A DNA stretch of 64,000 nt, taken from Alentia gelatinosa. Lineage: Eukaryota > Annelida > Polychaeta > Phyllodocida > Polynoidae. The notes beneath the pieces are model-generated. The model was not told the origin of the DNA and searched no databases. It saw only the letters and a list, made by a program, of their open reading frames with translations. The DNA lies in assembly GCA_950022655.1 (NCBI GenBank), contig OX465584.1, positions 32,306,988-32,370,987 on the forward strand, written 5' to 3'. Within the stretch, counting starts at the first letter, position 1. Each line of letters begins with the position of its first letter. A program made the translations under genes and the position numbers. Below are positions 19,422 to 31,712 of the stretch, in pieces.

Positions 19422-21199
19422 AGTTAACATACGCATTAACTGTGTTCTTGGTAGTACAGTCGCTGAAAGCAGAAGAATCACCACTTTTAAAAGAGGACGG
19501 AGTTCTGGTCACGCTGGAAGGAAACACGCGGGTTATGTCGGCAATGTGGACAGTCATAGTGACGGTACAGGCACCAGTAATGCCTGTATTAACAGCCTTC
19601 GAACAACAGATCCAACACTACAAAAACCTGTCAGCCACCAGAATCGACAACAACACATTAACAATGTGGGATCTCCGCGTGAACCAAGCACTACAAACCA
19701 TACGAGCTGGAGGCAGACAAATACAGGAAGAAGTGCAAGGTATGTCAAGAAGTAAAAGAGGTTTTCGATCAGTCATAGCGGAATTAGCAAAGGCTTGTTT
19801 TGGTGTTGCTACGGAAAACGATGTGAGGTATTTAGCATCACAAATAAGCCAGTTAACAAGTTCTGTGGATCGCTTGCACCAAAGGGACGCCCACTTACTA
19901 TCAGTGCTCAACATAACGAACCACAACGTGAATGAAAACAGACGTGGAATTATGATGTTGCAAAGACAAACCAACAAACTGCAAGAAATAGTAACGAAGA
20001 TAAACAAAAGAGTTCAGGATCACATATACGCTATTCAAATACTGCAGATCAAACAAATCGTGGAACAAGTATTATCGGTAATGGAAGTAGCAGTAAATCA
20101 ATTCAGCCGGTCGGTAGAATTGTTTCATCAACAATCCTTACAGCTCGAACGAGGGAAATTGTCTAGGGACATAATGACACCTACGGAGTTACGATCAGTG
20201 TTGGAAGAACTGGACAAACAAGGCCACTCAGTGATGCCATTAACTTGGTATTACCAACATCTTGACGTAGAACCACTATGGGCACAGGAAGGAAGTTTAG
20301 CTTACAAAGTACTAATACCAGCAGTCACCCGGGATATATACATCACACACCGGCTGCAATATTTCCCAGTGGTATTCTCGCATAATCTAACTCGCACAGT
20401 AGTAGGCAGGCCCAAAATTGCAGTCTCATCGGAATCTACTTCGTCCTTTGCACCAAAAGATGAACTATGCATGGGTCATAATCCTACTGTATGTTTTCCG
20501 GGAATACAATATCGGCAACCACCCTGTGAAGCGCAACTGGTGTCAGGAGAAGGAGGAAAAAGATGTGCAGTAACTATCACTCCAAAGCCAACGGTGGACT
20601 CTGAAGTCATGCGTGATATGCAACAGCCATTTCTAGTAACTATCATACCGTATACAAACATAACGCTTATACATCGATGCAGTGGTATGACAGCAAGAAG
20701 AGAGACCATAGGACACATTACACAATTGGTCCTGAATGAACGATGCGGATTAGAGACAAAGGATTGGGCCCTAAAAGGAGTCAACGTGGGTTTCCGAAGA
20801 ATACATGTAAGAGCACCTACACAGATGAACATTCCCGCCTTGTCCATGTCATGGCCGGAACAAGTAGACGACGCAGTGCACGGGGAATTATCAAAACTAG
20901 GGAAGCTAACACTACCCCTCAGTGAAATAGCGACGTGGTACACTCCTAAAAGTGAAGACAAGTGGCTGACCACAGGCATGGCAATATCAGGACTGTCCGT
21001 TAGTTTGGGAGATATTGTGATAATTCTGATGGTCGCGGGAGGAATATTGTGTTATAGTAAGCGAAACTTTGTGGGAAAAGTGTTGAAAGAACAATTGAAG
21101 AAGAAATTGGAGCATTGGGAGCCGGCAGAGATTCCCATGGTACCGTTGGAGACACAAGCTAATACGGTGTATCCCGAGCTACCTGCTCTGACACCTTAA
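19418..21199 (+). CDS. env: Envelope-like fusion glycoprotein, baculovirus-F/errantivirus type
   Basis: 593 residues from ATG 19418; an upstream in-frame GTG is not a credible start. Residues 1-18 form a signal peptide (hydrophobic TYALTVFLVVQSLKA). A furin-type site RSKR lies at 111-114 (19748-19759). It is followed at once by a fusion-peptide-like stretch with the G-F-x5-L-x-K-x-C-F-G pattern of the baculovirus F / gypsy Env family, then a long heptad-rich helix (about 125-210). A Cys-containing ectodomain, one transmembrane segment (about 524-547) and a tail of about 45 residues follow. The tail ends in T-V-Y-P-E-L-P, containing YPEL, which fits the ALIX-binding YPxL late-domain and YxxL sorting patterns. 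The gene is intact. Its role would be membrane fusion and spread between cells; that is family knowledge, not shown here. Confidence 0.9.
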   Translation: MKLTYALTVFLVVQSLKAEESPLLKEDGVLVTLEGNTRVMSAMWTVIVTVQAPVMPVLTAFEQQIQHYKNLSATRIDNNTLTMWDLRVNQALQTIRAGGRQIQEEVQGMSRSKRGFRSVIAELAKACFGVATENDVRYLASQISQLTSSVDRLHQRDAHLLSVLNITNHNVNENRRGIMMLQRQTNKLQEIVTKINKRVQDHIYAIQILQIKQIVEQVLSVMEVAVNQFSRSVELFHQQSLQLERGKLSRDIMTPTELRSVLEELDKQGHSVMPLTWYYQHLDVEPLWAQEGSLAYKVLIPAVTRDIYITHRLQYFPVVFSHNLTRTVVGRPKIAVSSESTSSFAPKDELCMGHNPTVCFPGIQYRQPPCEAQLVSGEGGKRCAVTITPKPTVDSEVMRDMQQPFLVTIIPYTNITLIHRCSGMTARRETIGHITQLVLNERCGLETKDWALKGVNVGFRRIHVRAPTQMNIPALSMSWPEQVDDAVHGELSKLGKLTLPLSEIATWYTPKSEDKWLTTGMAISGLSVSLGDIVIILMVAGGILCYSKRNFVGKVLKEQLKKKLEHWEPAEIPMVPLETQANTVYPELPALTP

Positions 21200-21490
21200 G
21201 GACAACCATACCGATAAAACTCCAAGAATTCTTCAATTGTAACAGGAAGTAATGAAGTGCATAGACACTAAGAACGCTGAAAACTGTTAATACGTAATGT
21301 ATTAGTGTAACTCTCAAAGTAACTTTGATTAGAAGAGATACAGAACGAAGTGTAACCACACTTTTAATCACAAAAAAAATGTTTTATGTCTAGTAGCAAT
21401 GATTCTGACAAAGTAATTTAGTTCCTAATAATAATAATAATAAGTTAGTCGATCCTCTTACCTAAGTTATCAAAATAGGACAAAAAACTT
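21200..21490 (+). other. 3' untranslated part of the LTR element
   Basis: Non-coding sequence between the env stop and the polypurine tract, with a short (AAT)n run near 21430. Confidence 0.7.
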
Positions 21491-21504
21491 GAAAGAGGGA
21501 GGTG
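21491..21504 (+). other. Polypurine tract
   Basis: GAAAGAGGGAGGTG directly abuts the 3' LTR and would prime plus-strand synthesis. Confidence 0.85.
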
Positions 21505-21745
21505 TGTAGTGGTTCATATCAGATATATAATTCATTGTGATTAGACTTAGTGTTCAGTACGCCCTGTGCTGGCCACTCCTGATTGGTAGCTGTCCACTAT
21601 GATTGACAGCTAGGACGTCGCTTATCTGGACCAATGAGATACTGTTTTTGATAAAATTGTACGCTTTATAATGACCTGTCTAGAGAGAAATAAACCAGAA
21701 CTTGACTGCAAGCCGAAGTATTCGTTATAACTTGGGTCTGTTACA
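21505..21745 (+). repeat. 3' LTR (241 bp)
   Basis: No mismatch to the 5' LTR was found by eye. AATAAA lies at 21689-21694. It is followed by the right ATGG duplication at 21746-21749. Confidence 0.97.
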
Positions 21746-24700
21746 ATGGTATCTATGCTGAAGATGCACGTTCAATATGGATGTATGTACAAATTATTGT
21801 TCCCACCCAAAACAGTAGAAAAAAATGGCAGCGCCGTGGTGTAACCTTGGACAGGACTGTGAGGTGCGGGAATGAATGGCCGCCCACGCCGATGCCTCCA
21901 GCACCACATGTCTGACGTGTCTGTGTCACAGACCGGCGTCGTGTGGCTGTGTGTCTTTTTGCCGATGTCAATGTCTCAGTCGAGGCTTACCAGTTATTAT
22001 TCTGGCTAATCTTAAACCTACATCATTGATTAGAAGAGTGTAAATCATGTCATATACATACGACGTCTTCCTGGCATGCATACGTGGATGATTTATGTAA
22101 TATATGATATCGATATAACACCGCACAGCGAAACATCTCCGTAACCCATACATCGCTACATCTCCCATTTATCTTACACACATCTAATATTTGGGGAATT
22201 TGTGGCGCGGGGTCCGATTAACCACCAATGTGGATCGTTCCCCAAAGGCCAGTTAGTACACCATACTCGAGTCTCCGTCATTGGAAAATGTACTACATTC
22301 CTTGTCTCTCCTGAGTCCAGATGCTTATCAAAATTCTCCTGAACTAGTGAAAAGTATTCACCGATGCACTGAAAAGGCACCAGCATGTGGCTGCAATGCA
22401 CTGACTGGCCCCGAAGGAGGGTTTTTCTCATTATTTTTATTCCCGTCTTGCTGGATGGTCTTTCCTCTTTTTTTGAGAAGTTTTTCTCTCCCCCTCTCGT
22501 GCCACCGCCGCAGACACAGTGTTTACAGTTCCCGGCCTGGCCGTTCTTTTACCACCACGCGCCGACCACACTCTACCCCACCCGACCGAGGAGATGATCC
22601 AAGTGCACTAGCTGACCCTCTCACAAGGACTACCTGTCCCTTGATCGAAACGCCCTATGGTTTCCCATGGGTCAGACCGGTGCCTCGCAGGACAGAAGCA
22701 TCCCTTTTGCCTGATTTATAAGTGAGGCGCCTTTATCAAGCTGGCTTAGCAGGTCGGATGTTGATTTAGTAACACGAACAGCGACAAAAAGTTGCCTCGC
22801 CGAGTAGACCTCCTTCTCGTACGAGACGTTCACTGACCTGAGGGGACAGACAGACTCGATCGCCAGGCACTGCCTGACCTTTACCTCGCGTGGACAGGTC
22901 CCTACACGTCACAAAACTAGACCTAGAAATGGGGTAGCTTTGACAGCAGCGTGAATTACCGTAGTCTTTCCGTTTTTGTTTCCACATGATGTTCTTCTCT
23001 AATAGGTCTATATATATATATACCTATTGTCGTATAATTCCCTCACTTGCCTGAGCATATATTCTGTCTCTCCACCGCAGATGTACTTTTGGAGAGTTCA
23101 TGACTGCCCACCCTGACTTTCCTCACTCGGATAGACCCTTGTGTCTTCTATGCTTTTCCTCGCCTTCGCAAAATAGTATGTCTTTGCTCAGTGTACCTTT
23201 TCTATGCGATCACTTTCTCTTACCTCCCAAGTAGTGGCAGGAGGCCATGTAGCTGAAATAAATTGTTTTGATGGCTGTCTTTCTGTGACGTCGGTGCGTG
23301 TTTAGACTGAGGTGGTGCCACCTGGTGAGGTGGTTGCTAGTGCACCTTGGGGCGTCGTATCAAGGCTAAAAACTCCGCTCTTTTTCCCGCCCTTTTTGTA
23401 CTCGAAGAAGTGAACAGACATAAAACTACCAAAAGTCGCCTGCACGATTGTATAGGACAACATGAGAGACTTTCTGGTGGGGTAAGACATGGGAGTCTCA
23501 TTTTCAGGCATTAAGGTCTATAAAACGTGAGCACATTTCATTATAGTATCAAAGAGAGCTAGTGATGCCTTCAACCAATAATGCTCCAACTTTAACGATG
23601 TCAATTTGCCAGCTTTCTCAGCTTTCTACCATGCCATTGGCTCACATTCTAGTGTCAGGATCATGACCCTTATTTTGGACCTAGTGAAAAATCGCAAAGA
23701 TGCATGCTTGGAAAACTTTTAATGGCGAAATCGCCATAACAGGGAATTGGACGAATGGCTGCAGGGGGAGAATGGAAAGGTGTCTGGGTGGGATTAAGAC
23801 TAAAAAGTGTAAAGCGAGGAGCAATGAGTGAGACACGGTGACATGAATGAGGGGGCAGGAACCACCTTCAGAGAGCCGGGCGATTACGGCGGACAAGGCG
23901 CGGGCCTGGAACGAGTAGCTCGCATGCAGGGAGCAGCTCCATCACATGACGAGTGGCTCGTACTGCTCGTACTGCTCATGGCCCGTAATAGCCGCCGTGC
24001 GCTGAGTAACTCACTCACTGAGCCGGGCACGCGCCGCTCACACAACCGCCGTACCAGGCACACACTCGGCGGTTTGATCTGGACATTTAGTCGACGTGAG
24101 AGATGGCAGCAGGGGAGGTCAGTGAGTTATAGGTGTAAGGGGACGGGGGAGGGAGCGAGTGCGTTCGAGGTGAATCGGTGCAAGGAGCAGGACAGACTCC
24201 ACGTAACGCGTAATGGCCTACTCAATGGATGAGCGATCGGGATATTTAGCTAATATGAATGGTAGATGAGCAGGGGAGTTATTAGAGAAAGACATGGTTA
24301 AGGTGCTAAGAAGACGCTGTTGGGAATGGACTCAATGCGTACGTTATTGACACGGAGTGAATATCACATAGGGCCAAGGCAGCTGCCAGGTATTCGCAAT
24401 ACACTCCTTAATTAGTGAGGCACTCGGATAGTAAGCTCTCATGACGCCTGGCACTGACGTTTGATAACAGCAATTGGGTCCTTGAGTGCAAATGTCAGGC
24501 TTTCGTGTCTTAAAGGTGGGTGGGTGCTCCGAGCAATTGCGAGCAGGTAATTCCTTATGACCTCGTTAATGAGCGAGCGCCTGCTGCCGAGAGATGACAA
24601 GAGTCTGACATGCGGCGAAGGAGAGTGGAGTTCACTGAGGGCAAGTTGGGAGGAGCGGATGGACCCAGGTGACAATAGTGCACGCAGTGTCATCGCGTTC

Positions 24701-27700
24701 TTCTCACGAGCTGCTCTTTGGGTGTCACCAGGCTCGAGTTGTTCTGTCAATATGAGGATAGTTAGTCAGTTCCCTACACCTTCATCACGCTATATTTTAT
24801 ACGTCACATTTGCTGTTATTCATGTAAGCATATATAGGATATGATATTCACGTGATATTTATAGATATGACAAGTATGGAAATCCCAGAATCAGATATTC
24901 ATGTGTGGTATTTTTGGGAAGTATCTTTTCAGTTCCGTATTCGGCCTTGTCTTATGTTATCTATAATTACCTCAACTATAGAAACGAGGTGAGTTCATAT
25001 CAGTAGTGACCTCACTTGACCCTTCTCGTGTTATTCTCGCTATCTGTATGTTGGTTGGCGTTATCTCCTAGTTAAGTCGTGTTGCACTGCGGAAGTTGAC
25101 GAGATATGTGTGTGATACCCTGAAGGCCACACAACACAGTACAGCATTTTTCAGAAGTCTACTCTTACTTATCAATGGGATATTTCATCATCGATAATAG
25201 ATAATATCCTCCCTACAAATTCAACAGAATTCATTACCTATCCGTGAATGTCTTCTTCGGCACCCCTTACCTCATCCCTGTTTTATCACTGTCTCCTTAT
25301 AGTCTATAGCAATTACATCATCTGGTCAATAGTGAAAGCATTAGAGAAAAATAGTGCCTTTTATAATATGTTTATTGTATATCTGACAATGGTTGACTTG
25401 AGTTTCCGGGCCGGCTGATTCACATATCCTCGTACAGTCATTGACAGTCTCCGCATTTATTGTTTCAAGAGAATTCCTCCATTGCCCATCATGTTTTGTC
25501 ATAGGAAAGCATATCCTTTTTTGTCAATTTGTCTTCCGCCTGACTAAATGTCACACTTTAATACTGTGTTCCGTTCAAGAAATCAATTCATATTACCTTG
25601 TCTTTCACTACCAAAGATACTTGTTGTATCTAAGAATACAAATCGTTGTTTTTGAGAACTTCCCTCTAAAACAAGAACACTTCACCACCTGCAATTAGGG
25701 TTTGAACTCATCTAGCCTTGAGAAAGAGGTTCGGGCCCTGCTGAACCGAAAGCCTATTATCAGACATGACTTAAAGTACCCATTCTTTGTGATATAACAC
25801 TGCTTCCTCTGAGACACAAATTCCACCACTCTAGAGAGAACTATTAGTGAAGGCGTCCCAAGGTTATACAGTTCTATTCACCTATCCTGTCGAAACACAT
25901 CCTGAATATCAAACAAACATTACCTCCGGAATCTAGCGGCGTGGAATGTAGGAGTAGGCTATCGCGAGATAAGGAGAACTTCATTTTCTTTGACTCACAT
26001 TCCACTAATATCTGCGTGAACAGGCCATCAAAAGACTGTCTACACCTCCTTGAACTCCCAAATTTCTAGGCATGCTTTGTAGGCAAGTATTCGTTCCTGA
26101 TAGCCGCATTTTAGAGTCTTGTGACGACAATTCCATCGCAGAGGGGTGTCACAGGGCATAGCTGGCGTGCCAGGTGTACATCGTTGGAATACTTTCTTCC
26201 TGGACCTCACAGATCGATGATTTTGAATTGTTCCGTTGTTCCAATGGTATACACACAGTAAAAGTTTCTCTAATCAGGCTTGGGAATGTCCCGACGAATT
26301 CCTTTTTTTGTGTCTATTTAGTAAAAAGAAAGGACATACCATGAGTAGATAGTCAGGTATGCACGTACCATCTATCTGAGAGGGCATCAAGAAGTTCTAT
26401 GTTTAGCTCTTATTTGGAGTGACGTCATGCACCGGATGCTCTTGCTTCCCTAAGCTGTCAGTTTTTTCTCAGCTCTGTCTTATCTTAGTTCCTAAGGAGC
26501 CATTTAAGTGAAGGAGCTTCACTAGACCAAAGAGTATACTCGTTGACTAGACCTATAGGTCAATCCGTGCGTACTCCGGATGGCTGTCAGCGTACCTAAC
26601 CGTCTAAAATACTGGCTGTAATCGGTAATGAACCCTCACTAATTTAGCAGAGTTTAATTACATGACATTCGCTCTTAATGATTCTGACCTACTTTAAAGG
26701 GACCGTAGCTTTATTAATAACGCCTAATGAGACTGTAAGAGGGTGATTAATAGATAATTAAATCAATCTGACTTTGATGTCGTTGTAGTGTGTCGCCCAC
26801 AACTTGTACTATTGATATCCAAACGATGCTATTAGCTAATTGATTGACATTCCGCGTAGAGTTTTTTGACGTGATATACATGTACGTACCACGCACTGAC
26901 GAACTAATTTTCACTTAACTATCGGGACCTGATTCATTTAACTTCTGACGGGATGCCGTTAGCCAGCTACAGCGTGTAAATAGGTTTACCAACAACAGTC
27001 ACAGATAATAGATTACATCTGCCACGCCTAAATGACACTGCTGCTGACCTACAAACTCTACCACTAACTCGAATTTACGCAGCCCAGTCTGTTGAACACA
27101 GGTTTAGAGGAATCTGAAATAGTTAATTACCCGAGGTACCTATCAAGTTCTGAAATGGAATTCGGTATATTTCATAAGTGAAAAAAGGTTAGCAATGCTA
27201 AATGACAACTGTAAAACCCTGCAGCAAATTGTGATCTTTATGAGATTCATCATATTAACGTCATTTTTATGATTCAACTTCAGAACATCGACGAAGTAAT
27301 TGCATGTATTTTACGAGGAGACGCCATAAATCTGTTGAATTTCATCCAACCTCATCTTCTGTTTAGTTTCACGTAATTCACTTACTTCGGGCATCACTCC
27401 AACTTGGAAAATCCTCTTATCTATATATCATTTGGCCATGTTTACTTCCAGTAGAAATTGGCACCAGTTAACCCAGTACATGTGTACATGACTATCAGTG
27501 ACCATTAACTGAAACAATGCCATGTAACGGTAAACACATTGCAGGTTGACATTAATCTTAATAAGCGACGTGGAAAGCAGTGTCATTGATGTCACAGGGG
27601 ATGGTTCATCGACTATGATACAGTTGTTATTTTTTAAAAATCCAAAAACCGATATCTCGTCTCCTATTGTACGCTGAGGATAATGTCCTTCTCATCCGCC

Positions 27701-28926
27701 TTACCATTCTTTATATCTTATCATTGTACTCGTTTCGGTTATCGAGTGCACTTGTACTTGTGGATACACGATCCACTCACCATCTCAGTCTCAGCGGTCA
27801 CCGTGACAAAATGATACGGTGGGAGTGAGGAAGGGCAGTGGGTCATATTAATGTAGGCCTACTAGGATTGATAAAAAAAGAAGAGACGAATAAATTGAAC
27901 CACAGCACCTTTGTAGACAAGCACGTCTACTCCCTCTGCCCACATTCACCACCAACTCCACGAGAACCAACTGAACCGTAGATAAAGTTGGGTAAATTTG
28001 TTTTGGAGATTGTACCTGTTGATCCCTTTTTGAACCCTGGAGCGTGGAAGTTCACACACTGACTTTAGTGCGTAGACTACGGACCACTTAACATAGCGGC
28101 GGCCCAGGTGGGGTACCTTGTGTCCCTGTCCTTATATCATTCACTACGAGAATCGCGGTGCTTTGAACGAACTGCACTCACTACCCCCAGCTGTGAGAGC
28201 AGCCCCGACATGGCCAAGCTGTACTCATTAACCTAAACAGTAATGAACCAACGGACTCTGCGATGAGCGACGCGTGCATAATACATACCATCATTAATCT
28301 ACGGCATCATGTTACTAGTTCTACGAAAACCAGTGTCATGTGCTTTAATGTACCCATGTATAACATGTAATCTGCAATCATGACGAAGGGTCTGTGTACG
28401 TACAGTACATATTAATTTCACAAGACTACACACAACAGTCGATATGTAATCAACTAATGCCTCTTATTTAGGTACCCCTAGTTGAGCTGTATCTTAGGAA
28501 CGAGAATGGATTCAATGTCATCCTGCATGCGGAGATTTCGCGATTAGGTAATTAGGTATGCCCACAGATTAGATCTATTTTATTTTGTTTGTTATTGTGG
28601 TGCTTATGTGAGTGATGCGAAATCACACATTCTCTACTGGTGTAATTTTATTGCGTTGTCATATCTTTATCTACGACAGGGAATGGCGATGAGGAGGAAT
28701 GAACTCGTTTACCGTAACTGTACTTAATTACCGCTCACACTGCTATAAGGAGTGCACACTGGGGGTTTCCGCCGCCTCTCAGCCCTCCCAACAGCCCACC
28801 TCCACACGAGAGCTATCTACCATACCACCTGCCCGCCAACCCACAGCATGGTCCTAGCCCATTGGAATGTGGGCATCAGAATGTTTAACACAAAGTGGAA
28901 AAGAATAAGATAATGCAATTTACATA
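21746..28926. other. No gene seen
   Basis: After the right ATGG duplication (21746-21749) the sequence is intergenic or intronic. A moderately GC-rich patch at about 23850-24200 holds a 134-codon open frame without recognisable domains. From 24850 to 28920 almost every frame is interrupted, so this is very likely non-coding. No repeats beyond simple sequence were recognised. Confidence 0.45.
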
Positions 28927-28994
28927 TATATACATTTATATCATATATACATTTATATCATATATACATTTATATCATATATACATTTATATCA
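28927..28994. repeat. 17-bp minisatellite, four perfect copies
   Basis: The unit TATATACATTTATATCA is repeated four times without a mismatch (28927-28943, 28944-28960, 28961-28977, 28978-28994). It then degenerates into TATATAGATATG. Confidence 0.97.
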
Positions 28995-31630
28995 TATATA
29001 GATATGTATATGGATAGTAGACTAACATTCTCTCGTTTGATAGGCAAAGCGGGCCTCTAAAATTAGATCACTTCATTGAAAATGAATAATGCTTCTATCT
29101 TATGGTATAAACTGAGGGCATTATTCATTTTATAGTCAATTAAGTTTTTCTCTCCTTGAATATCTACATTTAGAATGGCGTTATATATTTATCTTTCACT
29201 ATCGGTTGGTATGCGGTTGCTTCCTCGTTTGGCAATGTTTGCAATATGATAAAGTATACAGTGTGTCTACCTGCCATGGTAACTGTGTAGGCCGGGCGGA
29301 ACACCTCCTTGTGACCGTCACCTCACCTGTGCTGACTGACTCTTACTGGAGCACACTTGAAGACATTACGTGGGCACGATAAGGCTCTCCGTGAGATTAT
29401 ACATCCCTCTCTGGCCTGATCTGTCCCTGTCAACCACGACTTGAAACTCCCCTTTTACTGGCTTTTGACGACACCAACATTGCCATTCCTGACATCAGGA
29501 CAATTTCCACCCGTTCTGATTGTTTTTCTTCGAAACTACGTTTCTTTATTTACAAAAACAGACATGGAGAAGTACTTCCACAAGTAGACTCCCATTAAAG
29601 TTGCCTAGCATCCTTCTTGTCTTACTTTCATTTTTTAAATTTCTAGTTTCTGCTTTCGCTTACTGTATATAAGCGACCATGTCTGAACAAAATTGTTTCC
29701 TTTTTAGTCCCTTCTATAGCATTCCCTGTTCATATCTCTTTGCAATGTTCTTAGAGTAGTTCACAATTGTTAAAATCTAATCGTACTTTGCTTGGTCTTT
29801 TTAATAACATATATCTGTTTCTTACCATTCTTTGTATTTATACCATCACGCAATATGGAGACCTATGCCATCTCCCATTTCTCCACTCCTTTATCTGCTA
29901 TTGTCAAACATATGTTTTGGATTCCATTTATTCCACTAACTCTCTCATTAAGAGAGCTTCCCGCCATGTTACTATTGCGTCGTGTGCAAAGAAAAAACTA
30001 TTATACAGCCCTTTTTCGCTATCTCTATGCACCACCTCCATTTATATATACACATGTACATTACATCTGCGATTTAAACTTCCCGAATCCCTACACCCGG
30101 CCGTTACCTCTAAATATCCCCATTGTGAGTTCTCCCGGATCAAGATAATTGCCTTCCCCGTAAGCCCGCCATCCGGGGTTAGCGCCCCCATCTGGTGAAA
30201 AGCTGCGTCCCAGGCCCCACCATGGCGACGTGGGTCACGTGGGGTAGGGATGTCGGGGGAGTCCGCTTTGTTGGCTTCCAGGAAGACAGGATCGAGTCTC
30301 AAAGAGCTCTGTATATGGAGCCACCCCTCTCACCACACCACCCCACATTCGAGAGAAAATAAGAAAAGCATCGTAAAATTTGCCCTCGGAGGATCCGAAT
30401 GATGGTTCCGAAGATCACAAGCTAAATTGTGCCCTAATCCTCGCCCCGCGGGGACGTCAGGACCCCTCTCCACTGGATGAGTAGCTCGCAATGTTGGCCC
30501 AGTTTCGTATTTGTATTAGGACAGGAGTTGCTCGGAGCGCATCGCAGCCCAGGGCAGCGTGGTGATGGTTGGGGAGGTGGGGAAAGGAGGGGGGGGGGGG
30601 GCTGTCTGACAGGAAACCCGCAGAAAGCTAGTAATGAAGATACTTCTCCACTTTCCTGGCTTCCCGGAACTCGCAGGGACCCCCGCCTTCAGCAACCCCG
30701 CCCCAGCCAAGGCGGCTGCCACTGTCATCACCTGATGCAGCCAGGTGTAAATGCAATGGCTATTGCCTACTCGCTCGCCAAGCGTAGATCCGCTCATAAG
30801 TCGTGAGGACACAGTAACCTAACATATGTGTGGGGAGTGTGTAGCAGATGTTAGCAATCCTAGTCGTACCTTCACTCACCAGCAATTGAATCACGTTGTA
30901 ATGCATTCTTGTTAGGTAGACGGAGTACTGGCTGCCCTTTCACATCCTTATCCGGGAAAATTATAGCTAGTAGATATGGGACTGGTTTGAAATCCACCTG
31001 TTTCTTGCATATTTGTCCCAACAGGCAGCATAACTCTTCTCCGAGTTGCGGGATATATGCGGCAAATTTATTAGTCACTCATTATATATATACAGTAGCA
31101 GTTACCTTGCTGTCCTTAAAATCTGCTATATGAAAATTGAATACATGTACAGCATGAGAGAGTAATAGTCGATGAGTGCATGAGAGAGTCAGACAAACAG
31201 AAAAAAACATGCCAGATGATTTGGCTGTCTGGGAATGCTAACTCTTCCAGAATACTATAAGGTTAACTGATTAGATAAAAAGAGCAGTATGGCACCTATT
31301 TCATACCTACACGTTAACTTCGGGGATTTTGGATCCCCAAGTCCCTGAGTGATAATCTGTGCGGAATTAGTCGATCAAAGGAGCCGTTTCTGATGGGCGT
31401 ATTTGACAATGGTGTGTACTCTAAAAGGCGCAAGTCATACCTGTGCTTTTCCCCTATGCTGTATCTGTATGTGGAGTCGAATCTTATCGTAAACGGCGCC
31501 GGTAAGAGATCCTTCAATGTCACCACCACACGCCATACTGGCGGAGTGTCGTCGACTACAAAAAACTCCTGGGACATGTCCTGATCAATACAAATATAAG
31601 TGGAAGTGTCCCACTGGTAGCCTTCGTATA

Positions 31631-31639
<9 letters not shown>
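28995..31639. other. No gene seen
   Basis: Mixed DNA. A small GC-rich patch near 30150-30260 has a Kozak-quality ATG (30222) opening 46 codons with no recognisable domain. A short perfect core GCGCCCCC next to CTGGTG (30182-30198) resembles a disrupted CTCF site. A G13 tract ends at 30601. Confidence 0.4.

Positions 31640-31710
<71 letters not shown>
31640..31710. repeat. (AT)n microsatellite, about 35 units
   Basis: Uninterrupted alternating T and A for about 71 bp. Long IY-repeat open frames on both strands here are artefacts of this repeat. Confidence 0.97.

Positions 31711-31712
<2 letters not shown>

Larger units (their letters stand above)
14068..21745 (+). mobile_element. Complete env-bearing Ty3/gypsy-type LTR retroelement (endogenous retrovirus-like)
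   Basis: The 7,678-bp element has identical 241-bp LTRs (TGTAG...TTACA), a primer-binding site two bases after the 5' LTR, gag, pol and env, a polypurine tract, and an ATGG duplication. Pol order is protease, RT, RNase H, integrase, as in Ty3/gypsy and retroviruses. All three ORFs are open without stops. Gag and Pol are in a -1 relation, and env overlaps the pol stop by ATGA. Env is of the baculovirus-F/errantivirus type. Identical LTRs and intact ORFs indicate a very recent insertion. The arrangement matches insect errantiviruses in logic, but other features of the window do not suggest an insect. Confidence 0.97.

Noticed and set aside
30182..30198. CTCF-like GCGCCCCC...CTGGTG
   Set aside because: Three extra bases interrupt the consensus; a similar partial match (GGCGCCCCCTA) at about 8692 is also incomplete.
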